Below, in pieces: positions 29,833-38,204 of a stretch of 64,000 nucleotides of DNA (within the stretch, counting starts at the first letter, position 1; every line of letters begins with the position of its first letter). The translations under genes and the position numbers were made by a program. The notes under the pieces are model-generated. The model had not been told where the DNA came from. It searched no databases and worked only from the letters and a program-made list of their open reading frames with translations. This DNA comes from CAWGLW01 sp963823525 (GTDB lineage Bacteria > Pseudomonadota > Gammaproteobacteria > Steroidobacterales > Steroidobacteraceae), in NCBI GenBank assembly GCA_963823525.1, contig CAWGLW010000006.1:1302001-1366000 (forward strand), given 5' to 3'.

Positions 29833-30990
29833 TTACTTCCTTTTCGAAATCGGCACGAACTTGAGGTCTTCGGGCCCCGTGTAGTTGGCGCTCGGCCGGA
29901 TGATTTTCCCGTCCCGGCGCTGCTCCATGACGTGCGCGCTCCAGCCGGTAACCCTGGAAATCACGAACAGCGGCGTGAACATGGCCGTTGGTACGCCCAT
30001 CATGTGGTACGAAACGGCCGAGAACCAGTCGAGGTTCGGAAACATTTTCTTTGCATCCCACATCGTCGCCTCGAGTCGCTCGGCGACATCGAACATTTTC
30101 ATGTCGCCCACCTCGCGCGAGAGCTTGCGCGCGACGTCCTTGATGATCTCGTTGCGCGGGTCGCCTATTGTGTAGACGGGGTGTCCGAAGCCGATGACGA
30201 CTTCCTTGTTGGCCACGCGCTGGCGAATGTCGGACTCCGCTTCATCGGGCGTTTCATAGCGCTTCTGGACTTCGAAGGCGACCTCGTTCGCGCCGCCGTG
30301 TTTAGGTCCACGCAACGCACCGATCGCACCGGTGATACACGAGTACATGTCTGAGGAAGTGCCGGCGATAACCCGAGCAGCGAAAGTCGATGCATTGAAC
30401 TCGTGCTCGGCGTAGAGGATCAGCGAAATGTGCATGGCCTTGACCCAGGACTCCGGCGGGGGTCGACGATGCAGCAGATGCAGGAAATGACCACCAACGG
30501 ACTCATCCTCCGTCTCGACGGCGATGCGCAGGCCCGAGTGACTGTAGTGGTACCAGTAGGTCAGCATTGAGCCGAGACTCGCCACCAGCCGGTCTGCGAT
30601 GTCGCGCGCACCGGCCGGGTTGTGGTCGTCCTTCTCAGGCAAGGTACAGCCGAGTACCGAGACACCGGTACGCATCACGTCCATTGGATGACTCGCCGCC
30701 GGCAGCGCTTCGAGCGCGGTACGTACCGGAAGTGGCAGTCCGCGCAGGTGTTTGAGCTTGACCTTGTAACCGGCCAGTTCGGCAGCGGTTGGCAATTTAC
30801 CGTGAATCAGCAGGTAGGCGACTTCCTCGAACTCGCATTTTTTGGCGAGGTCGACAATGTCGTAGCCCAGGTAGTGCAGATCGTTGCCACTGCGCCCCAC
30901 GGTGCAAAGCGCGGTATTGCCGGCCGGCACACCGGACAGGGCAACGGATTTTTTCGGTTTGAAACCGCTGGTCGTCTTGTCTTGTTTCAT
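29833..30990 (-). CDS. prpC: 2-methylcitrate synthase
   Basis: 385 residues of the citrate synthase family, beginning MKQDKTTSGFKPKKSVALSG. It has GRSGNDLHYLGYDIVDLAKKCEFEEVAYLL, the active-site segments LYAEHEFNASTFAARVIAGT and GALRGPKHGGANEVAF, and GFGHPVYTIGDPR. It condenses propionyl-CoA with oxaloacetate. Length and N-terminus fit PrpC rather than the longer type II citrate synthases, and the operon context agrees. Confidence 0.96.
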   Translation of the reverse strand: MKQDKTTSGFKPKKSVALSGVPAGNTALCTVGRSGNDLHYLGYDIVDLAKKCEFEEVAYLLIHGKLPTAAELAGYKVKLKHLRGLPLPVRTALEALPAASHPMDVMRTGVSVLGCTLPEKDDHNPAGARDIADRLVASLGSMLTYWYHYSHSGLRIAVETEDESVGGHFLHLLHRRPPPESWVKAMHISLILYAEHEFNASTFAARVIAGTSSDMYSCITGAIGALRGPKHGGANEVAFEVQKRYETPDEAESDIRQRVANKEVVIGFGHPVYTIGDPRNEIIKDVARKLSREVGDMKMFDVAERLEATMWDAKKMFPNLDWFSAVSYHMMGVPTAMFTPLFVISRVTGWSAHVMEQRRDGKIIRPSANYTGPEDLKFVPISKRK

Positions 30991-31030
30991 GATTGGCTAC
31001 TCGCTTTGCTGGCTGTCGGGATCCCCGGTG

Positions 31031-31924
31031 TCAGGAAGACGGGGCTTCACGATCGAACAACTGGTCGAGCCTGGTCTCGTAATCGTGATAGCCCAGGACG
31101 TCGTAGAGTTCCGAGCGGGTTTGCATCTGCTCGACGATGTTTTTCTGTGTTCCTTCGCTGCGAATCGTGCAGTACACGTTCTCCGCGGCTTTCGACATCG
31201 CGCGAAACGCGGACAGCGGGTACAGCGTCAGCTGCACACCGGCACTGGCCAGTTCGGCGACCGTGAACAGCGGTGTCTTGCCGAATTCAGTTATGTTGGC
31301 AAGCACCGGCACCGGTACCGCGGCCGTGAACTGACGATATTCATCCAGCGTGGTCAGCGCTTCCGCGAATATCATGTCGGCACCGGCTTCAACGTAGCGC
31401 TGGGCTCGCTCGATTGCCTGAGCCTGGCCCTCGACCGCATGGGCGTCCGTACGCGCCATGATGACAAACTCGGGGTCGCTTCGACCGTCCACCGCCGCCC
31501 TGAGCCGGTCAACCATCTCTTCGGCCGTCACCAGCGCTTTGCCCGGGCGGTGACCGCAGCGCTTGGCTTGTACCTGGTCCTCGAGATGGCACCCGGCCGC
31601 GCCGGATCGGATCAGGTCGCTGACCGTTCGGGAAATATTGAATGCGGCGCCCCAGCCTGTATCGGCGTCGACCAGCAAGGGCAGATCGCTGGCCGAGGCG
31701 ATACGTCGCACGTCCTCACAGACATCGTTAAGACTCGTGATGCCCAGGTCGGGCAGGCCAAATGATGCATTGGCAACACCGGCTCCCGACAAGTAGATCG
31801 CGCGGAAACCGGCTCGCTCGGCGAGTAACGCGCTGTATGCATTAATTGTCCCGACGACCTGCAGCGGACGTTCTTGTTCGACGGCGGCACGCAAGCGTGC
31901 CCCGGCGGTAACTGGACTCGTCAT
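31031..31924 (-). CDS. prpB: 2-methylisocitrate lyase
   Basis: 297 residues of the isocitrate lyase/PEP mutase superfamily. It contains YLSGAGVANASFGLPDLGI, LLVDADTGWGAAFNISRTV, LEDQVQAKRCGHRPGKALV (the KRCGH active-site loop) and MARTDAHAVEG. It cleaves 2-methylisocitrate to pyruvate and succinate. First gene of prpBCD. No PrpR regulator is adjacent on either side. Confidence 0.96.
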   Translation of the reverse strand: MTSPVTAGARLRAAVEQERPLQVVGTINAYSALLAERAGFRAIYLSGAGVANASFGLPDLGITSLNDVCEDVRRIASASDLPLLVDADTGWGAAFNISRTVSDLIRSGAAGCHLEDQVQAKRCGHRPGKALVTAEEMVDRLRAAVDGRSDPEFVIMARTDAHAVEGQAQAIERAQRYVEAGADMIFAEALTTLDEYRQFTAAVPVPVLANITEFGKTPLFTVAELASAGVQLTLYPLSAFRAMSKAAENVYCTIRSEGTQKNIVEQMQTRSELYDVLGYHDYETRLDQLFDREAPSS

Positions 31925-32029
31925 GGTCGGTCACGCTCCCGGCTCGGATATGAACCCCGATTCTAGCGCGGAAGGCGGTCGGCCGCGCTTTGCCGGGGTC
32001 CGTATTCGCCGCAGCGTCCGGCCGGCGGG

Positions 32030-33940
32030 TCAGCTGCTCGGCCCGAGAACCCCCGCCTGGCGCAGTTTCTCGACAAGTCGTGCCGCGGACTCCTCTGAGG
32101 TCGCGCTCGTCGTGTCGAGATAGACCTCGGGTGCCTCGGGTGGCTCGTACGGAGAATCGATACCCGTGAAATTCTTTAATTCTCCGCGCCTCGCCTTCTT
32201 GTAGAGACCCTTCGGGTCTCGTTGTTCGGCGATCGCGATGGGGGTATCGACGTGCACTTCCATGAATTCGCCTTCCTCGAACAGCGCGCGCGCCATGCGG
32301 CGCTCAGCGCGGAAAGGCGAAATGAAGGACACCATGACGATCAGCCCGGCATCGGCCATCAGGCGAGCCACCTCCGCCACACGGCGAATGTTCTCGACAC
32401 GGTCGGCATCGGTGAAGCCGAGGTCGCGGTTGAGTCCGTGGCGCACGTTGTCGCCATCGAGCAGGTACGTGTGCCGTCCCAGAGAATAAAGTTGTTTCTC
32501 GACGAGATTCGCGATCGTCGACTTGCCGGCGCCGGAGACACCGGTAAACCACATTACGCACGGCTTCTGCCCTTTGAGGTTGGCACGCACCTTCTTGTCG
32601 ATATCCAGCGCCTGCCAATGGATGTTCTGCGAACGGCGCAGGGCGAAATGGATCAGGCCTGCGCCGACCGTCGAGTTGGTCAGCCGATCGATCAGGATGA
32701 AACCGCCGGTATCGCGATTTTCATCGTATGGGTCGAACGCGATGGGCTGGTCCAGCGAAACGTTACAGACCCCTATTTCATTCAGCTCGAGCTGCTTGGC
32801 GGCCAGGTGCTCCAGCGTATTTACGTTGACCTTGTATTTCGGTTCGGTGATCGTCGCCGAGACCTGCTTGCTGCCGATCTTCAGCCAGTATGGACGTCCG
32901 GGCAGCATCGGTTCGTCGGTCATCCAGATGATGGTCGTTTCGAACTGGTCAGCGACCTCAGGCAACGCGTCGGTCCCGGAAAAAATATCGCCCCGACTGG
33001 CGTCGATTTCATCTTCCAGCGTGATGGTCACCGACTGGCCTGCGACGGCCTTGTCGAGGTCTCCGTCCATCGTGACGATCCGTGCGATGCGGCTCTCCCG
33101 GGCGGACGGCAACACGCGCACTTTCTCGCCCGGCTCCACCGTGCCGCTGACCACGGTACCGGCGAATCCCCGAAAATCGAGGTTGGGTCGGTTGACCCAC
33201 TGTACCGGCATCCGGAATGGCTTGTGCTGCAGCTCGTCCTCTATCTCCACGGTCTCAAGGAAGCCCATCAACGTCGGCCCGTGATACCAGGCTGTGTGTT
33301 CGCTGGCGTCCTTGATGTTGTCACCGCGCAGGCCCGAGACCGGTATCGCGACGACGTTATCCAGATTGATCTGCTTCGCGAATTCACGGTATTCGCGAAG
33401 GATATTTTCGAAAACCTCTTCCGAATAATCGACCAGGTCCATCTTGTTGATCGCGAGAACCACGTGGCGGATGCCCAGCAATGAAACGAGGTAGCTGTGA
33501 CGACGCGTCTGTGTGAGCACACCTTTGCGCGCGTCGATCAGGATCACGGCGAGATCGGCCGTCGATGCGCCGGTCACCATGTTGCGCGTGTACTGTTCGT
33601 GTCCCGGTGTATCGGCAACGATGAACTTTCGCTTGTCGGTCGAAAAGAACCGGTAGGCCACATCGATCGTGATGCCCTGCTCGCGCTCGGCCGCCAGGCC
33701 GTCGACCAGCAGTGCGAAGTCGATCTCGCCACCCTGGGTACCGATATTTTTCGAGTCGATTTCCAGTGCGGTCATCTGGTCTTCAAAAATCATTTTCGAG
33801 TCATATAGCAGCCGCCCGATCAGGGTAGACTTGCCATCATCAACGCTGCCGCAGGTGATGAAACGCAGCAGGCTCTTGTGCTCGTGGGCCTCGAGGTATG
33901 CCTCGATGTCCTGGCCGATCAGGTCAGAAACGTGTGCCAT
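32030..33940 (-). CDS. cysNC: Bifunctional sulfate adenylyltransferase large subunit / adenylylsulfate kinase
   Basis: 636 residues fusing a CysN GTPase (TCGSVDDGKSTLIGRLLYDSK, VADTPGHEQYTRNMVTGAS, AINKMDLV, then two beta-barrel domains) to a CysC kinase from about residue 440 (CVMWFTGVSGAGKSTIANLVEKQL, DGDNVRHGLNRDLGF, SPFRAERRMAR). With CysD it activates sulfate to adenylylsulfate using ATP and GTP, and the kinase part makes PAPS. Its ATG overlaps the cysD stop codon by one base, indicating coupled translation. Downstream reduction genes (cysH, cysIJ) are not in the window. Confidence 0.97.
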   Translation of the reverse strand: MAHVSDLIGQDIEAYLEAHEHKSLLRFITCGSVDDGKSTLIGRLLYDSKMIFEDQMTALEIDSKNIGTQGGEIDFALLVDGLAAEREQGITIDVAYRFFSTDKRKFIVADTPGHEQYTRNMVTGASTADLAVILIDARKGVLTQTRRHSYLVSLLGIRHVVLAINKMDLVDYSEEVFENILREYREFAKQINLDNVVAIPVSGLRGDNIKDASEHTAWYHGPTLMGFLETVEIEDELQHKPFRMPVQWVNRPNLDFRGFAGTVVSGTVEPGEKVRVLPSARESRIARIVTMDGDLDKAVAGQSVTITLEDEIDASRGDIFSGTDALPEVADQFETTIIWMTDEPMLPGRPYWLKIGSKQVSATITEPKYKVNVNTLEHLAAKQLELNEIGVCNVSLDQPIAFDPYDENRDTGGFILIDRLTNSTVGAGLIHFALRRSQNIHWQALDIDKKVRANLKGQKPCVMWFTGVSGAGKSTIANLVEKQLYSLGRHTYLLDGDNVRHGLNRDLGFTDADRVENIRRVAEVARLMADAGLIVMVSFISPFRAERRMARALFEEGEFMEVHVDTPIAIAEQRDPKGLYKKARRGELKNFTGIDSPYEPPEAPEVYLDTTSATSEESAARLVEKLRQAGVLGPSS

Positions 33941-34887
33941 TAGAAGTAACCCTCCTGCTTCTTCTTTTCCATCGAGGCCGACTGATCATGATCGATCACG
34001 CGCCCCTGGCGCTCCGACGTGGTCGTCAGCAGCATCTCCTGGATGATCGCGGGCAATGTATCGGCCTCGCTTTCAACGGCGCCGGTTAGCGGGTAGCAGC
34101 CCAGTGTCCTGAAACGGACTTTCTTCATCATCGGCTTTTCGCCTGCGTGGAGCGGCATGCGGTCGTCGTCAACCATGATCAGGGTGCCGTCGCGCTCGAC
34201 GACCGGGCGTTCGGCCGAGTAGTACAGCGGCACGATCGGAATGTCGTTCAGGTAGATGTACTGCCAGATATCCAGTTCCGTCCAGTTAGACATCGGAAAG
34301 ACGCGGATGCTCTCGCCTTTGTGCCTGCGGGTGTTGTACAGACTCCAGAGCTCGGGTCGCTGCGCCTTCGGGTCCCAGCGATGCTGGGCCGAGCGAAAGG
34401 AAAAGACGCGTTCCTTGGCGCGGCTCTTCTCTTCATCGCGACGCGCACCACCAAACGCCGTGCCGAAGCCATAGCTGTCGAGCGCCTGCTTGAGCGCCTG
34501 CGTCTTCATGACGTCAGTGTGGATGGCCGAGCCATGGGTGAATGGGTTGATGCCTTGGCGGATGCCTTCCTCGTTCGTATACACAATCAGGTTGAGATCG
34601 TGCTGTTTGACCAATTGATCGCGGAATTCGATCATCTGGCGAAACTTCCACGTTGTATCGACGTGCAGCAGTGGAAAGGGCAGCTTTCCCGGATAGAAAG
34701 CCTTCAGCGCCACGTGCAGCATCACGGCGCTGTCCTTACCGACCGAATACAGCATGACCGGCTTTTCGCACTCGGCCACGACCTCTCGCATGATCTGGAT
34801 GCTCTCCGCCTCCAGCCTTTGCAGGTGGGTCAGCGTGACGTGATCCAGGCTCTTAGTCTCTTCGGCCGCCATCTTCAATTGCTCCAT
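33940..34887 (-). CDS. cysD: Sulfate adenylyltransferase small subunit
   Basis: 315 residues; AGAGG lies about seven bases before the ATG. The PP-loop YSVGKDSAVMLHVALKAFYP, LHVDTTWKFRQMIEFRD, GGARRDEEKSRAKERVFSFR and FPMSNWTELDIWQYIYL are diagnostic. It catalyses AMP transfer from ATP to sulfate under control of the CysN GTPase. First gene of cysD-cysNC. The 220 bases upstream hold nothing I recognise beyond the presumed promoter. Confidence 0.97.
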   Translation of the reverse strand: MEQLKMAAEETKSLDHVTLTHLQRLEAESIQIMREVVAECEKPVMLYSVGKDSAVMLHVALKAFYPGKLPFPLLHVDTTWKFRQMIEFRDQLVKQHDLNLIVYTNEEGIRQGINPFTHGSAIHTDVMKTQALKQALDSYGFGTAFGGARRDEEKSRAKERVFSFRSAQHRWDPKAQRPELWSLYNTRRHKGESIRVFPMSNWTELDIWQYIYLNDIPIVPLYYSAERPVVERDGTLIMVDDDRMPLHAGEKPMMKKVRFRTLGCYPLTGAVESEADTLPAIIQEMLLTTTSERQGRVIDHDQSASMEKKKQEGYF

Positions 34888-35107
34888 TGAGCGCCTCTTA
34901 AATCTCGCAGCCGCCCGACCCTTCGGGCCGCTGCTTGGGTAATAGAGTGCGAACCGCCATCGCGATTCCTGGCATATTCAGGCACCGGTCACACTACCTG
35001 TTCGAACCGACCGGAACCGAGATCCAGTTCAAGTCGCGGCAAAGACCCGGGGCCGGGACGAACCCCCGCAATCCGCCGGATCGCCCGCCCACCGGCGCGG
35101 CTGGCCA

Positions 35108-36073
35108 TCAGTTTCGATCCAGCCAGACTTCAAGACCGGCCGTATTGAGGTCGATGTCTTCGTCCAGCAGAGCATGCCTCTGGTCTGCATCGCCCTCGTA
35201 GCCGTGCGCGTCGAGCCGCTGATCAAGACAAGCATACAAACTCTGGCTTATTCGCGCGGTTCGATCCGGAGCGTTTTTGTGGTGCAGGGCGATTTCGACG
35301 AATTCGTCGATCAGGCGGTGCAGATCACTGGCGAGCCGGAGAACCCCCTTGACTGGTCCGAAATGGGTCTGGAAGACACGAAGTGGCGCATGAGTGAGCA
35401 GGCGGTCGACTGAGGCGTGCATCGCCTGTGGATCGAACTGGACCGGCGTCGTGGTCGGGATGATAAACGCGCCCTTGTGCGTGTCGAATTCGTGATAGCA
35501 AAGACCAAACGCGTCGCCCGTGTAGATCTCGCGGTGATCAGGGTCGACGATGGAATGATGATGGCGGGCATGCCCGGGTGTATCGATAAACTCAAAGCGC
35601 CGCTGGCCCATGAACAACCGCTCGCCGTCGCCGGGTACTATCAGCCGATCGGGATGTATCGGCAGCACGTCTTCATAGAGGTCTCTGAAGGTCGCCTCGC
35701 CGTAAACAGCGATGGTACCGGCGATGAGCCGCGTCGGATCCACCAAATGAGGTGCCCCGCGGGGATGAACGACGGCTTTCGCCTTCGGAAGCGCCTGCAT
35801 AAGCCGCCCGGCGCCACCGGCGTGATCGAGGTGGACGTGAGTCAGGAACACGTACTCCACCTGGTCAGCTTGAAGGCCGCATTCTGCCAGTGCGGCAAGC
35901 AGTCGCGGCGTAGCCGGACCGGCCCCGGTGTCGACGAAGGCTGCGCGACCGTCTTCGATAATCAGGTGGCTGGCGGCATGGCGAGCCCGGGTATACAGCG
36001 TATCGATGACGGATACGCCATTGCCCACCGGCATTGCAATCGGACCCGGGTTGGCTGATCGTGCGGTGCTCAT
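35108..36073 (-). CDS. MBL-fold metallo-hydrolase
   Basis: 321 residues. The metallo-beta-lactamase signature is FLTHVHLDHAGGAGRLM (HxHxDH), with later ligands in PGHARHHHSIVD and YTGDAFGL, and a terminal histidine in FQTHFGPVKG. A C-terminal helical region of about 70 residues follows. It resembles the glyoxalase II-like/flavorubredoxin-like branch of unknown substrate and probably binds two metal ions. It is leftward, between cysD and the cytochrome gene, with no obvious functional partner. Confidence 0.8.
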   Translation of the reverse strand: MSTARSANPGPIAMPVGNGVSVIDTLYTRARHAASHLIIEDGRAAFVDTGAGPATPRLLAALAECGLQADQVEYVFLTHVHLDHAGGAGRLMQALPKAKAVVHPRGAPHLVDPTRLIAGTIAVYGEATFRDLYEDVLPIHPDRLIVPGDGERLFMGQRRFEFIDTPGHARHHHSIVDPDHREIYTGDAFGLCYHEFDTHKGAFIIPTTTPVQFDPQAMHASVDRLLTHAPLRVFQTHFGPVKGVLRLASDLHRLIDEFVEIALHHKNAPDRTARISQSLYACLDQRLDAHGYEGDADQRHALLDEDIDLNTAGLEVWLDRN

Positions 36074-36161
36074 GCTGGTGTGGCCCGGGCACCGCGGTCA
36101 GCCCGAGTCGATACAACGGCCGGTATTGCGCCGAAGCACGCCGGCGCACGGCTGCAGCGGC

Positions 36162-36791
36162 TCAGAGTCCTGCGCACTTACCCCTGGCGCGGATCTCATC
36201 GGTCGCACAGAGGCTCGGACGCTGACTCGAATAGTAGGCCGCGAGCTCCTTGATATCCCGGTCTGTCAGCGCAGCCACCATCCCGGCCATCACTGCATTT
36301 TTACGCTGGCCACCCCGATAGGCCTGCAGTGCGTGTTCGAGGTACTGCGCGTGCTGCCCGGCAAGATTCGGGTACTCCGGCATGATGCCAATGCCGTCGT
36401 TACCGTGGCAGGCCACGCAGGTCTGACTGGCTTTTGGCGCAGTGCCGATCGCTCGACCCGTCGCGTTGAGCTCCTGTCCGGACAGGTAGGCAGCGATATC
36501 CTGCATATCCTGCTCCGACATCGTCGCGGCGTGGGCATGCATCGTCGGGTGATTACGTTCCTGGTCAGCATAGGCCTTCAGCGCTACCTCGAGGTAGGCC
36601 GCGTGCTGCCCACCCAGTTTCGGCACCTTGTACACGGGATACGAATTCATGAGGTTTGGGATGCCGTGACAACCATGGCAGGTGTAGGCGAGGGTTTCCC
36701 CTCGCGCCGCGTCAGCCGCCGCCGACAGCGCCGGCACAGCAAGCAGGGTCGTGGTCAGGCTCAGTGCAAGCCAGGCCGATCTCGGATTCAT
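36162..36791 (-). CDS. Cytochrome c4-type di-heme protein
   Basis: About 209 residues from ATG 36791, preceded by GGGAG six bases upstream and giving the signal peptide MNPRSAWLALSLTTTLLAVPALSAAA. Two class I cytochrome domains carry TCHGCHG and TCVACHG heme motifs, with axial methionines likely in MSEQDMQDIAAYLS and VMAGMVAALTDRDI. Cytochromes c4 shuttle electrons in the periplasm to cbb3-type oxidases or peroxidases. The oxidase genes are not nearby, and the di-heme peroxidase at 13 kb is a possible but unlinked partner. Confidence 0.88.
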   Translation of the reverse strand: MNPRSAWLALSLTTTLLAVPALSAAADAARGETLAYTCHGCHGIPNLMNSYPVYKVPKLGGQHAAYLEVALKAYADQERNHPTMHAHAATMSEQDMQDIAAYLSGQELNATGRAIGTAPKASQTCVACHGNDGIGIMPEYPNLAGQHAQYLEHALQAYRGGQRKNAVMAGMVAALTDRDIKELAAYYSSQRPSLCATDEIRARGKCAGL

Positions 36792-36946
36792 CTTGTACTC
36801 CCAACGGAATTCCGGCCACCCCAAGGCGGAGGGTCCGGCATGTTAATAAAAAGCGTTTTGCGAGTCGAATTCCGTTGGTCCAGCGATCTGCCCGGCGAGT
36901 CGCTAGACTGACCGGGTCGCCCACCTAAGATACCGAGGTCAATCGC

Positions 36947-37663
36947 ATGCCAATCCGAAAAGGCGGTCGCATGGGACTGTACATTACCGCCCTGCTGCTG
37001 TGCGGGGTGGCCTTGGCCGATCCCCCACCACGCAGCGTGCAGGTTATCGGGCGGGGCAGCGTCTCCGCCATGCCCGACAAGGCACTGGTCGGGCTGGGCG
37101 TCGAGGCCCGCAATCCGGTGCTCGACGAGGCGCGGGCCGAGGTTGCAGCGACGGTCGGGCGCGTTCTGGCACTGTGCAAGGACCTCGGCATCGATGCGAA
37201 GCAGGTCAATGCCACCGGTGTGCGAATCCAGCCCGAGTACACCTGGCTGGAACAGGAACGCAAGCGCCAACTGCAGGGCTACGTGGTCAGCCGGCAGGTA
37301 AACGTGGAATTGCGCGACCTGGAGAAACTCGGCGCACTTCTGGAGCGGGCGGTCGACGCCGGCGTGAACCAGGTCAGCGAGCCAGTTCTGAACGCCACTC
37401 GGCGTGCCGAGTTTGAACGCGAGGCAATGAGCAAGGCCGTTGCCGACGCCCGGCTGAATGCCGAAACGCTGGCCAGGGCCGCAGGCGCCCGCCTCGGTGC
37501 CGTGCGCCGGCTGGATGTTACCGGTGGCGCGCCGATGCCGATGATGGGGGCGGCACCGCGTTACGCGGCCGCAGAGGCCGCTGTGTCAGCCGAGTCAGGC
37601 TACCAGCCCGGGGAACTGCGCTTCATGGCCACGGTTACCGCCGAGTACGATCTCGAGCCCTGA
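36947..37663 (+). CDS. SIMPL-domain (DUF541) periplasmic protein
   Basis: 238 residues; GAGG eight bases before ATG 36947 (ATG 36971 is possible). A signal peptide (GLYITALLLCGVALADPP) is followed by a single DUF541/SIMPL domain (VQVIGRGSVSAMPDKALVGLGVEARNPVLDEARAEV..., RQVNVELRDLEKLGALLERAVDAGVNQVSEPVL). The family includes YggE and BP26, implicated loosely in oxidative stress and oligomeric periplasmic or outer-membrane structures; no enzymatic role is known. It is the only rightward gene in the 28-46 kb stretch. Confidence 0.85.
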   Translation: MPIRKGGRMGLYITALLLCGVALADPPPRSVQVIGRGSVSAMPDKALVGLGVEARNPVLDEARAEVAATVGRVLALCKDLGIDAKQVNATGVRIQPEYTWLEQERKRQLQGYVVSRQVNVELRDLEKLGALLERAVDAGVNQVSEPVLNATRRAEFEREAMSKAVADARLNAETLARAAGARLGAVRRLDVTGGAPMPMMGAAPRYAAAEAAVSAESGYQPGELRFMATVTAEYDLEP

Positions 37664-37726
37664 TTGGGGCTGCCTTCGCGAAGGACTATTATATAATTAA
37701 AACGATTAATGTGTACTGATAAAGTA

Positions 37727-37744
37727 TCTTTTATCTGTAAAAGA
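37727..37744. repeat. AT-rich perfect inverted repeat
   Basis: TCTTTTA-TCTG-TAAAAGA, a seven-base perfect stem with four-base loop inside an AT-rich island (37684-37760). It lies between the convergent ends of the SIMPL gene and the NfeD-like gene, so a terminator role for either is plausible although no long T tract follows. Confidence 0.5.
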
Positions 37745-37815
37745 AATAGATCTACTTGACAGTTGGTGGAGTTGACCGGCGCTCAGAGAAATGACGAGCC
37801 GCCGAAGCGACGGTC

Positions 37816-38103
37816 TCAGTCGGGCAGTCGATCGACGATCAGCACGCAGCCGTCTATGCCGGTCACCCGGACCCGCGAGCCCGGTGGTACGTCCGGTCCT
37901 CGCAGGGCCCAGCGATGGTTACCGAGCAAGGCGCGGCCACCGCCTGCTTCGATGCCGTCGGCAAGCGTTAGCACCTGGCCGATATACCGCTCGCCGGTGC
38001 GATGCGGCGCCGAAGCGCTCTGCAAGTCCTGTTGCTGTACCCGGTATTCCCGCCAGAAATACAGGCCGAAAACCGTTATCGCAAAAAGTACAAACCAAGC
38101 CAT
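37816..38103 (-). CDS. Short NfeD-like membrane protein with OB fold
   Basis: 95 residues: one N-terminal membrane helix (MAWFVLFAITVFGLYFW) and a soluble C-terminal domain (GERYIGQVLTLADGIEAGGGRALLGNHRWALRG...GSRVRVTGIDGCVLIVDRL). The latter resembles the NfeD C-terminal OB-like domain, in which a GxA...G.W......G..V.V..V.G..L.V pattern is typical. NfeD proteins usually partner a stomatin/SPFH protein and act in membrane quality control. No SPFH gene is adjacent here, so this is a stand-alone short form. Confidence 0.65.
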   Translation of the reverse strand: MAWFVLFAITVFGLYFWREYRVQQQDLQSASAPHRTGERYIGQVLTLADGIEAGGGRALLGNHRWALRGPDVPPGSRVRVTGIDGCVLIVDRLPD

Positions 38104-38204
38104 TATTTTTCTGACACCACCGACAGGGGTGGCAATGATCGCAATTGCGGGTCCTCTGGCTCAACTTCCTTTTGTGTTGCTCGAAGGGATCTGTGACGCA
38201 GGAC